Position numbers and translations under genes: made by a program. From positions 319,108-383,107 of the forward strand of contig NC_021692.1 in the NCBI RefSeq assembly GCF_000247815.1: a stretch of DNA of 64,000 nucleotides, written 5' to 3'. Positions 1 through 25,000 of this stretch are shown here, one piece after another; position 1 is the stretch's first letter, and each line of letters begins with the position of its first letter. A model generated the notes under the pieces. That model had not been told where the DNA came from. It saw only the letters and a program-made list of their open reading frames with translations, and ran no database searches. The DNA comes from Ficedula albicollis. Its lineage: Eukaryota; Chordata; Aves; Passeriformes; Muscicapidae.

Positions 1-125
1 TTGACCCAGACCCGCGGGGGTTAGCGCCGTGTTTCCCTCTGCGAAGGGGGCGGGGCACGCCCCACGCAGCTGAACCCACTTCTGTGGGGCTGTTTGCGAA
101 TACCCCCAAACTGTGTTGTTCTCCT

Positions 126-128
<3 letters not shown>

Positions 129-167
<39 letters not shown>
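129..167. repeat. Poly-T tract (39 T)
   Basis: An uninterrupted run of 39 T, followed by AT-rich sequence with further T runs to about 215. It could be a genuine homopolymer, for example an old poly-A tail in reverse, or a sequencing artefact like the nearby G runs. No element body is recognisable beside it. Confidence 0.8.
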
Positions 168-173
<6 letters not shown>

Positions 174-350
174 ACCCCTTTTTTGCTGCTTTTTAAGCTT
201 TTCTTAAAAAAATAATTTATCTGCGGCCAGGGCACCCTACAAAACTGAGGACTCCCCCGAAACCCCTTTCACCAGCACCCCTAATTAACACCGGGAGTTG
301 CTAATTACCCCCGGACATCCTAATTAGCAGGCTGAGCCTCGCTGGGCGCT

Positions 351-823
<473 letters not shown>

Positions 824-1002
824 CTCAGGGCGGAGGTGGGGGGTTGGAGGGCCTGGGGGGTGGCGAGGATTCGCCATCGCGACCGTGGCCGTGGTTGCTC
901 CGAAATGGCGCCCGGACGGGAATTGAAAGCAGCCGGCGGAGGCTCGGGGGGCCCGCGCCCGGCTCTGCCCTGCCGGGGGAGCCCCTCGCCGGTACCGGGG
1001 CG

Positions 1003-1003
<1 letters not shown>
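824..1003 (+). promoter_or_regulatory. CpG-dense island, candidate upstream promoter
   Basis: About 180 bases between two G-run artefacts are very rich in G+C and CpG. They include GCGACCGTGG and the YY1-like core AAATGGCGCC at 904-913. The same ATG opens a short frame in good Kozak context (A at -3, G at +4) that runs straight into the G artefact. An alternative ECE1 promoter or first exon is possible but unproven, because the sequence on both sides is corrupted. Strand is assumed from ECE1. Confidence 0.3.
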
Positions 1004-1063
<60 letters not shown>

Positions 1064-1075
1064 CTCTTCCGATCT
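1004..1075. other. 60-base G run ending in reverse-complement Illumina adapter
   Basis: A G run (1004-1063) is followed at once by GCTCTTCCGATCT (1063-1075, sharing one G). This is the 3' end of the Illumina sequencing adapter and the exact reverse complement of AGATCGGAAGAGC. Adapter inside a contig marks a chimeric or badly filled join. The sequence before and after may not be contiguous in the animal. Confidence 0.9.
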
Positions 1076-1228
1076 CTTGGTGGGGTGTGCGGGCTCGGGG
1101 CACGTGGGGTTTATTGTTTATAGAGTGAAGGAGCTATTTGGGGTAGACCCAGGCTATTTAAGGTAATGCTGAGATTTTTAGAAGTTGTAAAGAGTGAAAA
1201 TCCCTTGCGTGGGGGGGCTAAAGTTTGG

Positions 1229-1298
1229 GTGCCCCCCCCCGTGCAACCCTGGGTGCCCCCCACGTGCCCCCCCCCGTGCACCCCTGGGTGCCCCCCAC
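1229..1298. repeat. 35-bp C-rich tandem repeat, two copies
   Basis: Two near-identical units start at 1229 and 1264. Each has a long C run, then GTGCA(A/C)CCCTGGGTG and another C run. It lies between two G-run artefacts, so its copy number is doubtful. Confidence 0.6.
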
Positions 1299-1358
1299 CC
1301 TGTTGGAGTTGAGATAAGGCATTTTTATTCTTATTAAAGCAAATAACGGCTTGGGGGT

Positions 1359-1431
<73 letters not shown>

Positions 1432-1441
1432 GGGGGGGGGG
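1359..1441. other. G homopolymer with single T interruption, probable artefact
   Basis: 72 G (1359-1430), one T, then ten more G. No adapter is visible at the edges, so a real G-rich tract cannot be excluded. Its place among two adapter-linked G runs makes an artefact more likely. Confidence 0.6.
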
Positions 1442-3199
1442 AGGTGTATGACAAAACTATCCATCTCTTCCCCAGGAAAAGGGGTGCTCCTGCTTGACGT
1501 GCTGGAGAGGGGTGGGCAGCACCCTGAGGTGCTACAGTGCCCCCAATATGGAGGATATGGGTGTTAAAAATACCTCCCGGGCCCGATTTCCCCTCAAATT
1601 AAGGATGCTGGGGGTCGATCCCGGTGCCTTTCGGCGATGTTCTGGGATAGCTCGGGCTCAGTTTGGATTCTATGATGGCTAGTACAGGGTTAAGATAGCA
1701 TATATCTTGTGAAAGGAGAACAGAAAGGGATTATTTTTTGGTCTTTTTCCTTATGTTTTCAGGAGTAGGCGGGGTGGGGGGATCGCTGAGGAAAAAAAAA
1801 AATGTATTTCCTCAGGAAATGGAGTGAGAGCTGGGATTCCAGGGATTTGGTGTTGTGGAGCCATGGGGGTTTCATGGATCCCCCCACCGCGTGAGCGGGG
1901 ATTTGTGCCCGGAGCTAATTTCAGCCATGTGCGAAGTACTAAAATAGATGGAAAAAAGTGAAAGGGGTTGGGAAAAAATAGGATCTAAGCAGAGATTTTC
2001 CCCACGATAAAATCTTGCAGTTGAGGCTCTTTTGCCTCATGGTTCTCAGGCTCCAGGCGGACGCCCAGGGGAGATTTTGGGGCTGCAAACAGAGATTTCG
2101 GTACAACCAAGGAGGGAAACCACCTCTTCGTTTTAACCCGGTTTCCTCCCCATGTGGGTTTTGTGATTAATTAAACTGAGGCTGGGATTTGAGATCCGAG
2201 GAAGGGATGGGGTCCGGGGAGAGGATGAGACTTGTTTTTAAGTGTGCAAAGGAGGGTTTGTGACGGCTGCTTTTTGAAACAAGGTTGAGAACCGGTGCTT
2301 TCATTCTGCCAGGGGAAACTGAGGCACGGCTGTGCGGGGCTTGGATCAATCCCTTTGGGATTGATCGCAGCGGGATGGGGGCACCCGGAGGGGTGTAAAC
2401 CCCCTTGCCGCGCTGATCGCGGGTGAAGGGTTGTGAGTGGTGCCGCTCGGGCCATCGGTGGCAGGGTCAGGGCGCATTTTGGGGTGCTCATCCCCTCGGG
2501 GGGGCGTGGAGGGTTGTTTGCTCGGTCGGGAGGCAATCCGGCTGGATGGCAGGGCAGTGCCAGGGGGAAAGGAAACGGCGGCGGCGTGATAAGGGCCGGC
2601 TGCCAGCCTGTGAGGTTTTCCTTGTTTTTCTGCCGGGGATGAGATAAGAGCCGGGCACAGGCACAAGATAATGGCCAGGGGACACGGCGCCAGGAAGGAG
2701 CCCGTCCACAGCTGAAATTCCTGGTGCTGTCGCCTTTGGGTGCTCGCAGGGAGGTCTCCGGGTGTTTCGCGGTGCGTAGGGCTCGCAGATGGGCGTGCAG
2801 CGCGAGCCAGCCGGTAGTGTCAGGGTGAAAAGCCATTTTCTCTGCTGCCAGCCTTTCCCAGGTGCCTGGCACTCCGGGGTTCCCTGGCACAGGGGGGTCC
2901 CTCTCCCCGCTGCGGGGCGGAGGTGGATCCGGCTTTATTCCAGGCTGAAAGGGAGGTTGCACAACCCGGCCCCGGGGGGAAAGTGAGGCGGGTTCGGGCT
3001 TTGCTCAGCTCTTGGCTCCGGCCCTCTTTGCTTTCCATAACCATCCTCCGGCGTTTGTGTCGTTCTTTACTACTTCAGAGCTATTTGGGATTTTGCTCCC
3101 CGGAGGAGAGGGTGGCTTTAGAAGGTGTGTAAACCTTCCTTGTCCTTCATCCTCTTCCCCGGGCCGCTGAGCACCTCTGTTGCTGATCTCCCCGTGCAG

Positions 3200-10857
<7,658 letters not shown>

Positions 10858-12190
10858 TGGGCAAGTGCCCAAGGGAACCAGCGGCCAGTTGCTTTGTCCT
10901 CTGCCAACAGCTGGGCTTCCCCAGTCCTTTGAGTCTCAAACCACTTCTCCATGCCACGGAGAGCCCGACTCCTCAGCCGGAGCGGTGTCTGCACCCCTGG
11001 CATTGTCCAAGGTTCAGTCCACTGTGAAAACTCCTCATCCCCCTGCTTGCTGGTGCAATGACTTCAGTTTGGGAGTCTCTTCTTTCCCACCTTGACCGGG
11101 CCAAGTGTCGCAGCACACACGTCCGTGGGCACTTCCTGTACTTACACACACATCGCTCCAGCCTGACCCACTGCCTGGAAAACCCTTCTGTTTTGGAGGT
11201 GATAAAGGGAACCCCCAACAGCGGCAGGTTTGTCTGCATGTCTAAATACACCTGATGTACCACCTTCTCTCCAAAGATGCGCACACAAGGGTGGAAAATA
11301 TTTTAAGATATATTTTTTTGGGGGGGAGAAATACATATATTTTTTTCATGTGTTGTGGAATACACTGGAAATTTTCAGGGAAAATGCATTTAAAAGCCTT
11401 TTTTTAGTAAAATATTAGTATATTTATTAATTTTTTTTACTTAATGCAGCTGTAGGTGCAGTACCCTGTGGTGACAGTCCCTTGGCCAGGGAAGCTGGGT
11501 AGGGCTTTGGATATCTTTCCAGTCTTGGATCCTGTGTTTCTCTGAGAGGGACTATCCTCACAGGATGCTGGTGGGAAAATTAGGCACAGCAGGCCTGGGG
11601 ACAGGGCTGGAGGATGCTGCAAGTCACAGAGGCTGTGCTGGGATGCTGCAGCTCCTGGGATTAGCTTTAATTTCAGAGTGTAAAGGGAAAAATTGACGTA
11701 ACCAAAGATGTAACCAAGGTGGTGATGAGGTGGATGAAGCATCCTGTTCTCCCTCCTGTCCCCTCTGAAGCCAGCCCAGCCAGGATTTCCTGGCCCTAAA
11801 GCTTCCCAGACAAGTGCAGGCGGTTCCTGCCGCTGCTTCTCTCATGCCGAGCCTGCTCTCTGCCCGGGAAACTGCAAGCCCCAAAAGCACCACGTGGCCC
11901 CAGAACTCTGTCCCTCCACAGCTGGTTTGGTACCAATGTGAGAAGTATCAGGATGGGGCTGAGGGACTTTTTAAAGGGATGTTTTTAATACTTGTTTTAA
12001 GGGGAAAGCACTGACAAGAGCTCAGGTGCTGTGTGTTGTCTTCTTGCTCTAGACAAAGCAGAGACGTAGAGGCATTTTTAATATTTATACGTAAAGGGAG
12101 GGATGGAAGGGGCTGGTTTTTGTAACTATTTTTTCATCCTACGCAGGGGCTTATTGTAATTGAAATAATAAATACTTTTTACTGAATTTG
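10858..12190 (+). other. ECE1: ECE1 3' untranslated region
   Basis: About 1.3 kb follow the stop codon with no intron needed. The second half is AU-rich (11300-11450 and 12050-12180) with several ATTTAT-type elements that could affect mRNA stability. The region ends at the only well-placed AATAAA before T/G-rich sequence. The end point is an estimate. Confidence 0.7.
12167..12172 (+). terminator. ECE1: Polyadenylation signal AATAAA of ECE1
   Basis: Canonical hexamer at the end of the AU-rich 3' UTR. Cleavage is expected 10 to 30 bases downstream, near 12185-12200, ahead of TTTGGAGCTGATG. It is the first clear AATAAA after the stop codon. Confidence 0.75.
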
Positions 12191-17400
<5,210 letters not shown>

Positions 17401-17459
17401 GGGAGGGTTCTACAGGTTAGGTGTGAAACGATGAACGTGGTGGTGTGGCAACCCTTGGG

Positions 17460-17940
17460 GGACGATGGCTTGGTGTGACCATGGGGTCGGGTGGACACCT
17501 CTCCCCACAGTGGCAGGTCTGGAGGGGCCCCTTTGCCACAGCTGGGCTGCCTTGGGGGTCCCCGGGGTCCTTCACAGCCACCCTGTCACCCTCAGGACTG
17601 CCTCCCCTCATGAGGGGCTGCAGTGCGGCCCATGGCGACTGCTCCGGAGCTGGGAATTGGGGCTGGGGGTGAGTTTTTTTAGGTAAGCCACTTCCTCGTG
17701 CCCGCGGTAGGGTGGATACTGCGAGACCCCTCACAGCCAAGACGGTCCCAGGAGTCCCAGGCTTCCATGTCGCATTCAGGGCTGCCGGCCCTCACGATGC
17801 CTCGGGGAGGGCTGCGGCCCTGCCCTTTCCAGCCTCTCCAGCAGCCAGGAATTAGGGCTGGGGGTGAGTTTTCGGGCACAGGAAGTCCTCAGTGGGGTGG
17901 GTACTGTGGGACGCCAGGGCCCCCTGACAGCCAGGGGCCA
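17460..17940. repeat. GC-rich tandem repeat of about 195-220 bp, some 2.5 copies
   Basis: Landmarks recur in order: GGAATT(G/A)GGGCTGGGGGTGAG at 17653 and 17848 (195 apart), GGTGG(A/G)TACTG-like blocks near 17491, 17712 and 17897, and GTCCC(A/C)GG(A/G)GTCC blocks between them. The copies are clearly diverged. The array lies directly upstream of the CpG-dense region taken as the EIF4G3 promoter. Confidence 0.55.
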
Positions 17941-17965
17941 ATCCCTCACCGCCAAGCGTGGCCGA

Positions 17966-17992
17966 AGCCGAGCCGAGCCGAGCCGAGCCGAG
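17966..17992. repeat. Short tandem repeat (AGCCG)n
   Basis: Five exact AGCCG units plus a partial one, at the start of the CpG island. Pentamer runs of this kind are common in GC-rich promoters. Confidence 0.8.
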
Positions 17993-18218
17993 TGTGCCCG
18001 AAGCTGCGTCCGCGCCGATAACGAGGGATTCCGAAGATCACCGAGAAGCTCCGGAGAGCTACGAGTGGGGAGGGAATCCCTCTTCCGAGCCCCTCCGAAA
18101 CTTCCCGAATTGTCTCACGGCCTTGTCTGCCGGAAATAGCCGAAGTTTACCGAGCACGGGGGTCACGGGAGGTGCTAGGCTGAGCGGGGGAGGGGAAGCA
18201 GGGCACGGCGCTTGCGCC

Positions 18219-18402
18219 CGCGAAAGCCTCTCCGGAAGAACCCGAGATTTGCCGAGCGGTGCTGGCTGACGAGCAACTACGGAAAGAACCGAAGGTTGCC
18301 GATCAGTGGTAGGCCGAGCGACTCCGGAAAGAGCCGAAGGTCGCCGATCGGCTCTGGGCCGAGCGGCTCCGGAGCGGCCCGAAGGCGCCCGAGCGCCCGC
18401 CC
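18219..18402. repeat. 45-bp promoter minisatellite with ETS-like sites
   Basis: Four consecutive units can be aligned on their CGGAA/CGGAG core at 18233, 18280, 18325 and 18370 (steps of 47, 45 and 45). The two central units are about 82 percent identical by eye. Each core is followed by a CCGAAGG-like block and then GCCGA(T/G)C. A more diverged member has its core at 18131. CCGGAA is the ETS-family consensus core. Confidence 0.65.
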
Positions 18403-18432
18403 GGCCGGACAGCTGGAGGCGGCCGCAGCGCC

Positions 18433-18455
18433 ATGTTTGATGCTCCGCTACTCCA
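18433..18455 (+). CDS. EIF4G3: Candidate first coding exon of EIF4G3
   Basis: An ATG with G at -3 opens seven codons (MFDAPLL) and two further bases (CA), followed by GTGAGG, an acceptable splice donor. Joined to the exon at 63406, the split codon becomes CAG and the frame continues QIPRGPVQQPLED without a break. The phase match, CpG-island setting and gene order support this as a real start. Against it, the donor has A instead of G at the last exon base, the intron would be about 45 kb, and unspliced the frame stops at once (TGA at 18457). It could instead be a short upstream ORF in the 5' UTR. Confidence 0.42.
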
Positions 18456-18466
18456 GTGAGGAAAAT

Positions 18467-19263
<797 letters not shown>

Positions 19264-22007
19264 GGGGCCCCCCAGACCGGGGGAGGGTTGGGGGTCGCGG
19301 GGCCCACCAGAGCCGGGGGGATGTGAGGTGGGGGTTATTGAGGGGTTCCCGGCCCTTTTTTGTGTGTCTGTTTGTGTGTGGGGCCCCCTGTAAGGGGGGC
19401 TGCACCTGCTGGGATGATGCAGGGAAAGGGGGGCCGTCCACCTCCCCAGCGGGCTGGTTCGGAGGTTCAGCCCTTTCCAGGGGGTCCCTTTTCCCCCTCC
19501 CCCAAAGCAGCGGTGACCCCAAGGGTAAACTTTTAATTATAAATCGTTCTTCAGTTTTGCTTCTGATCCTGCCCAGGTAAGTGCTTTGGTTTTGTTGTTT
19601 GTCCAGGCGAATTTAAACCCTTTTTAAAATTTATTTACAGCTGGGGACGATTTTAATGTGATTTATTTTATTTTATTTAATTTTTCCTACTTGGTTGGTG
19701 AGAATAAATCTCAGGTGGAACATTTCACTGGTCAGCTTTCTGTGCCAGGCCACGCGTGATAGGGAGGAGGAGGAGGCTCCCACTCCCCAAAATCCCCCCA
19801 CCAAAGCAGCCGCTGCTACAAAGAGAGGCCGGCGGGGACTGCGAGTGTTTTTTAAAGGTCTTCGGTTCTGTGCTGCGAGTAGGCCCCGAGTCAGGAGGGA
19901 AATACTGCAGGGATCAGCAGGAAAGTGCCTACCGGGCCGAGGTTTTGTTTCCAGCGTCCGACAGCATCCCGTGGCAAACTGGCTGTTCTCTTCCCCCCCT
20001 CCTTGGAGTTTTGGGGAGAGTATGAAGTGAAAAACACACTTTGTGAAATATCTCCGTGCTGTATTATCTGGGACTGGTGCAGGGATGGTCGGGAGTGTAT
20101 TTTCCTATTAATGTTTGGCGGTGTGTTGGATTTTAAGGTGGAAGTGCAGGGTTGTTTTCGTGCCCAGGGCTGTGCTCTCAGAACTGTGTTCACTGTGTAT
20201 GAGCATTTTCCTGCTCTCACTTTCATTTTGGAGGTGGGAAAACCCAGCCCTTCTATAATCAGTTTAGGTCCATTGTTTTCTTGAGCTTCCGGCAAGAATC
20301 ACCACCTGCCATGACAACAAATTCATTGCTTAAATCATGAGACTATTGACGTTACAGATTTGTTTTGGTCAAGTGAAAACCCCTGGATGTTCTCTTTGTT
20401 GGCTGATTCTTGCCTGATTGGTAGTATTCTGTAATTCCAGCCGGTTTAGGAGTAGAAAAACTGGGAAGGTGCTGTCAGTAGAGTCAGTGGGGTGGTGTTA
20501 AGTAAAACTGTTGCTCAGGGAAAATGTGCTTCAGTTTTGAGGGGTGTGCCAAGTGTTGGAGTGGGAATGCCGGCCAGTGGGCACAGGGTGTGCCCAACTG
20601 ATCTTCCCAGCAAGATGCTGGTGTGTCTGGGAAGGGGCTTATTTATCGGGGAACGTGGCACTTGAATGCCTTGACAGTTGAAGGCTGAAGTTTGCCTGGC
20701 TCTGGGGCTGTGCTGGGCTTTCCAAAGCACTTTATTCCCTGGGGTGCTTCTCTGGGTGTCGCTGAGGGGCATCCTGGTGGGTCGGACGGGGGACTGTGCT
20801 GTTGTGGCTGTTGCTTTCGATGAGTGTTGCATGAAGCACACAAGGGATGAAGTTTGGGTTTACTCTGAACACAGCCTAAAACCAAAAGGGCTTGGAAAGC
20901 CCGGGGAAGCTCCTGGAGGAGCTGGGGCTGCTGTGGCATTGTGTCCCGTCCTGGGGACCCACCTGGACACCGTGAGCAGGAGGGACAGAGGGAGGGAGAA
21001 GTGTTTGATGGAGATGACAAGTTGGTGTTATAAAAGTGGGGAGGTTAAAATGACACAGTTTCGTTTTTATTTCTATACATGCCTGTTTTGAAAACATTGT
21101 GTTTGACCGATATCTCTCCTTAATCCCTAAACTACTGATCTGTGCTTGGACTATATACAAACACTTTCTTTTTGATGCTTATTCAGGTATCCTGGTGAAG
21201 CTTATTCAGGTGCCCTGGCTGGTTTTATCCTCCACCAAAACCTGTGTTTGATTATAAACAAAAGCTGTTACCTCTCAGTGCTGCTCTGAGTGAGGCATGG
21301 GGAGCAGAGTTCATCCCTGATTTACTGGAGTGCAGGGGTTCATCTGAGTTCAGCCTTATTTTTAGCCCTCTTTGGTTTCTTTTTCTTCTCTGTGTTTTGA
21401 TACAACTGTTGAGCCACTGTTACCTCACAGCAGATAAAAGAGTTGCAGGTTTCTCTGACTTAAGCTTTTTAAACCAAAGCAGTTTCTTAATGGTGAACTT
21501 TGTAACTTTGGAAATACCTGTGGTTTCAGATTTAATGTATCATGAAATTAAACAATATCTGTGTAATTGGAAAAAGAAAAGAATTGTGTGTGAGAAAAGT
21601 GTTCTTCTCGTGCATGTAACGAGGCATGAGGGGGAGAGAATTAACATAGAGGGGAAAGAAGAAATTTTTTTTAGAGAATAATATTTTTTGAAAGAAAGAG
21701 AAGATGGAAAATAATAGACATGAAGAGCAGAAATGTCTGGATGTGAGATTCATTATGTTTCATGCTAAATAGGAAGTTACTGGTGCTGCTCTAAGACAAG
21801 ACAGACTTGTGAGGAATTTCCTTAATACACTGGCTTCAAGAAGTTAAATTTCCTGTGTAAAAGTAAGTTGGGGTAATTTTGTGGCTCTGGTAGTGGTGAG
21901 TACTCAGCCAAACCTGATTTCAGGCAGAAATTGTGCTCAAAAGTTGTCAGTATGGATAAATCATTCAGTTGGAGTCTCACCCTTATTTGGCTGGAAAGGA
22001 CAAGTGA

Positions 22008-22046
22008 GGGTGAAGTGACACACAGAGGGTGAAGTGACACACAGAA
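22008..22046. repeat. Short direct repeat, 19-20 bp, two copies
   Basis: The unit GGGTGAAGTGACACACAGA occurs twice head to tail. It is a minor local duplication with no evident function. Confidence 0.6.
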
Positions 22047-25000
22047 GGGATATTGTAAAAAGTAAATCCCAATCTGCTGTCCTTGGCTTTGACGCCCAGA
22101 CTGCCTCTGCAGGAGTAGTTCAGTGAAGTCTGGAGTGAGAGTTCTTCCATAAAAAGCTACAGTAACAAAGGTGCTGCGAGGGCACTGTGGGCCTTTGTGG
22201 TTTTACCTCAGTGGTGCTTCTGACACATGTCACCCTCCAGCCTGTTCTTTAGGGTCCTGCTTAGGAATGAAGTATTTTTTTTGTGTGTGTTACATTAAGT
22301 TATTCTTTCAAAAGTCCCCCTGCTGTGAATGAATTTTGTGGATCAATATTATCAGGTCACCAGTTTCTTCTCAGCCTAGACATGGGCACACGTTTGCCTG
22401 TAAGGGACAGCCAGGTTGATGGATGGCACCTGGGGTGAGGTCCCCTGGCTGCAGGTTAGTGTGACACTGTTCAGTCAGAGCCAAATCAGAGCTGTCTGCA
22501 GCTCAGGGCTGCTGTTGGTAGGGTTTTATTTTCTTTTCCCAACTTCCTTACACTTGGAGAGAGTTCCTGGTTGTTGATATGCAGGCACCAGTAAACTTGA
22601 CTTTAATCTATCCCGTGACTGCTTCTGTGTGGGATTGGGCATCTCTGAAAAACTGGGTGTTCCTCAGGCTATTGCAGGTTGTGGCAGGCTCAGGGTGGGT
22701 GTCAGTAGGCTGCTACTAATTTTTTTTTCTCTTCTTCCTCCTTGTTAATTCCATTTCTGAGAAGCAGAGAGGAAGGGTCAGTGTTTGGAGGACTGATCTC
22801 TGTGTGAATTCCACCATTGCTGTGCAAGGAAACATGTTTGCTAACATTGCCTCAGTAATTCAGTTTTAGTTTTTCCTGCATTGTTCAGGTAACTGTGCTA
22901 TAGTCCCTTGCAGGAAGTGCTGTGTTGGTTCCTGCTGTGTTGGGTGGCATCTTCTGGATGCAAGCAGCTTTCGCAAAGCCCAGGAGGACAGCAAGAAATA
23001 CAGGATGATGTTCAGGAATGTCTGAGGCTGTGTGAGAATCGGGGTGAGTTCCTGGCAGTGCTTGCCCAGTTTTGGGATGCAGGGCAGGCTAGATTATGCC
23101 TGCCTTAGAGATCTGGTTAAGTCTGGATTCTTGAGGAGAGTTTATGTACGTGTGGTTCTCTGTTATGGCTCTGTGAGCAAAGAGTTGAGCTGGAGGAGAA
23201 AGTGCCCAATAATTTTTCCCAGAAGAGAATCTGCAGCGTGTGCTGAAGAGTTGGGGTCTCTGGGTTGCTGTGATCCCCTCTGGAAGTTTGGATCCAATGC
23301 CATCTTCCCTCCCTTACTTCCATTTTGAGTGGTGTTTTCCCAGACTATGTGAGGGAGCAGCTTTGTGCTCTCTGGGGTTTGTCTGTCTGTTGACATCTGT
23401 CCGATGACTTTGAAGTTGAGGACAAGGCATTTGGAGGATGCTTGGGCACAAGAGTGAGCTTGAAGAGTGTGGCTGTGGCTCTCGTGAGAGGCACTCCCTG
23501 TGTGGCTTTGCCTGGAATTCTCTTCCTGTGTGTGTGTGAGGAAGGTGTCAGGAGCATTACGGTCCCAAAAGGGAAGGAGTAGTTGAGAGGTGGCAAGGAG
23601 GCACCAGGCTGAGAGCAGAGGTGTCTGTTCCTTGATCTCTGTGTTTCTTGAGGAGAGAATGTTCCCAGCTGGATGAAGGGAAGGGGGCAGAGGTGTTGCC
23701 TGGGAAGTGTTTCTCTTTAGAAGTGTTGAAACTGTGGAGATCAAACATCTTGGGAGGGTCAGAGCAGGAGAAGAGCTTGGAAAAGAGACTTTCCCTGCTG
23801 CTCCATGGTGGTGGCTCCTCTGCAGTGGAGGAATGGGCACGGGTTGGGGAGCATGTTGCCAAAAAACTAAGTGCCTTAAGCCCTCTCTGCCATCTCCCCT
23901 GCTGCTGTTTCCCAGCCTTGGCATATCTTTCTTTCAAGCAGCAATAGCTTTAATTTATTTAATGACAAAAGCTAATCATGTTAGAGCACAGATATGTCAC
24001 TTTACCAGCTTTGTAAGATTTTTGTGGTGAAATCTCTTGGAGAAAACCATTCTAAAAATGTGATTTCAAGTGGCTTATTTTCTTCTCACATCCAAGGGCA
24101 TGATTGTGTATGTTCTGGGGCAGAAGTCTGTGGGAGAAGGTTACTTTATCCATTTAAATATATGTGTATTTAATGAGCAGCTCTGATTTGGAAGCAGAGT
24201 TTGTGTAAGAAGTTGTTGAGAGAGTAACAGGAGACTCAGAACAAGTAGCTTCCCTTTTAGATGCTGGGACTTAGAAGGATTTTTCTCTGTGTGTGAATGG
24301 ATTTTGTCCATAATTTTCAGGCTGAAAGGCTTTTCTGTGTTGTTAGCAATCATTGGGATGTGTTGAACTGGTGCATTTGCTCCACTTTTGTTTAGTAGTA
24401 GGAGTTAGCAGTGATTTCCCTCCTGTGTTTTCTTTTTCTCCTAATACAGCAATTTCAGGGCTAGTCAACTGTCAAGTTTAGTTGTGTGTAAATCCGCTAA
24501 TATGATTAGAGTTGCTTGAAGTTTTACTCTGGAGAATTACAGATGGGTAGTACCACTGTTTTACAGGCATTGCATTGCTGTGGTAGGTAACTTTATCTGT
24601 GACTTGAATGTGGTTGCTAGCAATTGCAAAAGCTTTTCTGGAATGAATGGGGAAGAGAAAACTGGTGTTTGTTCCAAGGCGTGAACATGTCGGGGGAGGA
24701 GTCGTGTGCCCCGTGGTCTGGAGCAACCAGGGGAACTAATTTTTCTTCTTGTTTTTTGAGGGAACATAGTTGATGAGACTCTCAGGGATCTGTGTTTTAC
24801 ACTTGCTGCAAGTTCAAGCACTTCTCTGCATAGCTTTCCTTCCCAAACCCTGGACTCCGTTTTGCCTCCCGAATAGGAGCTGATGATGTGCAACAGCTGG
24901 AAGAAGAAAAAAAGAATGTGTTCTTAAAAAAGAAAGGGAGGAGAGCAAAATCAGGTTTTAGGCTAATGAAATCTTCTGGTGCATGTTATTCCTCTGGTTT

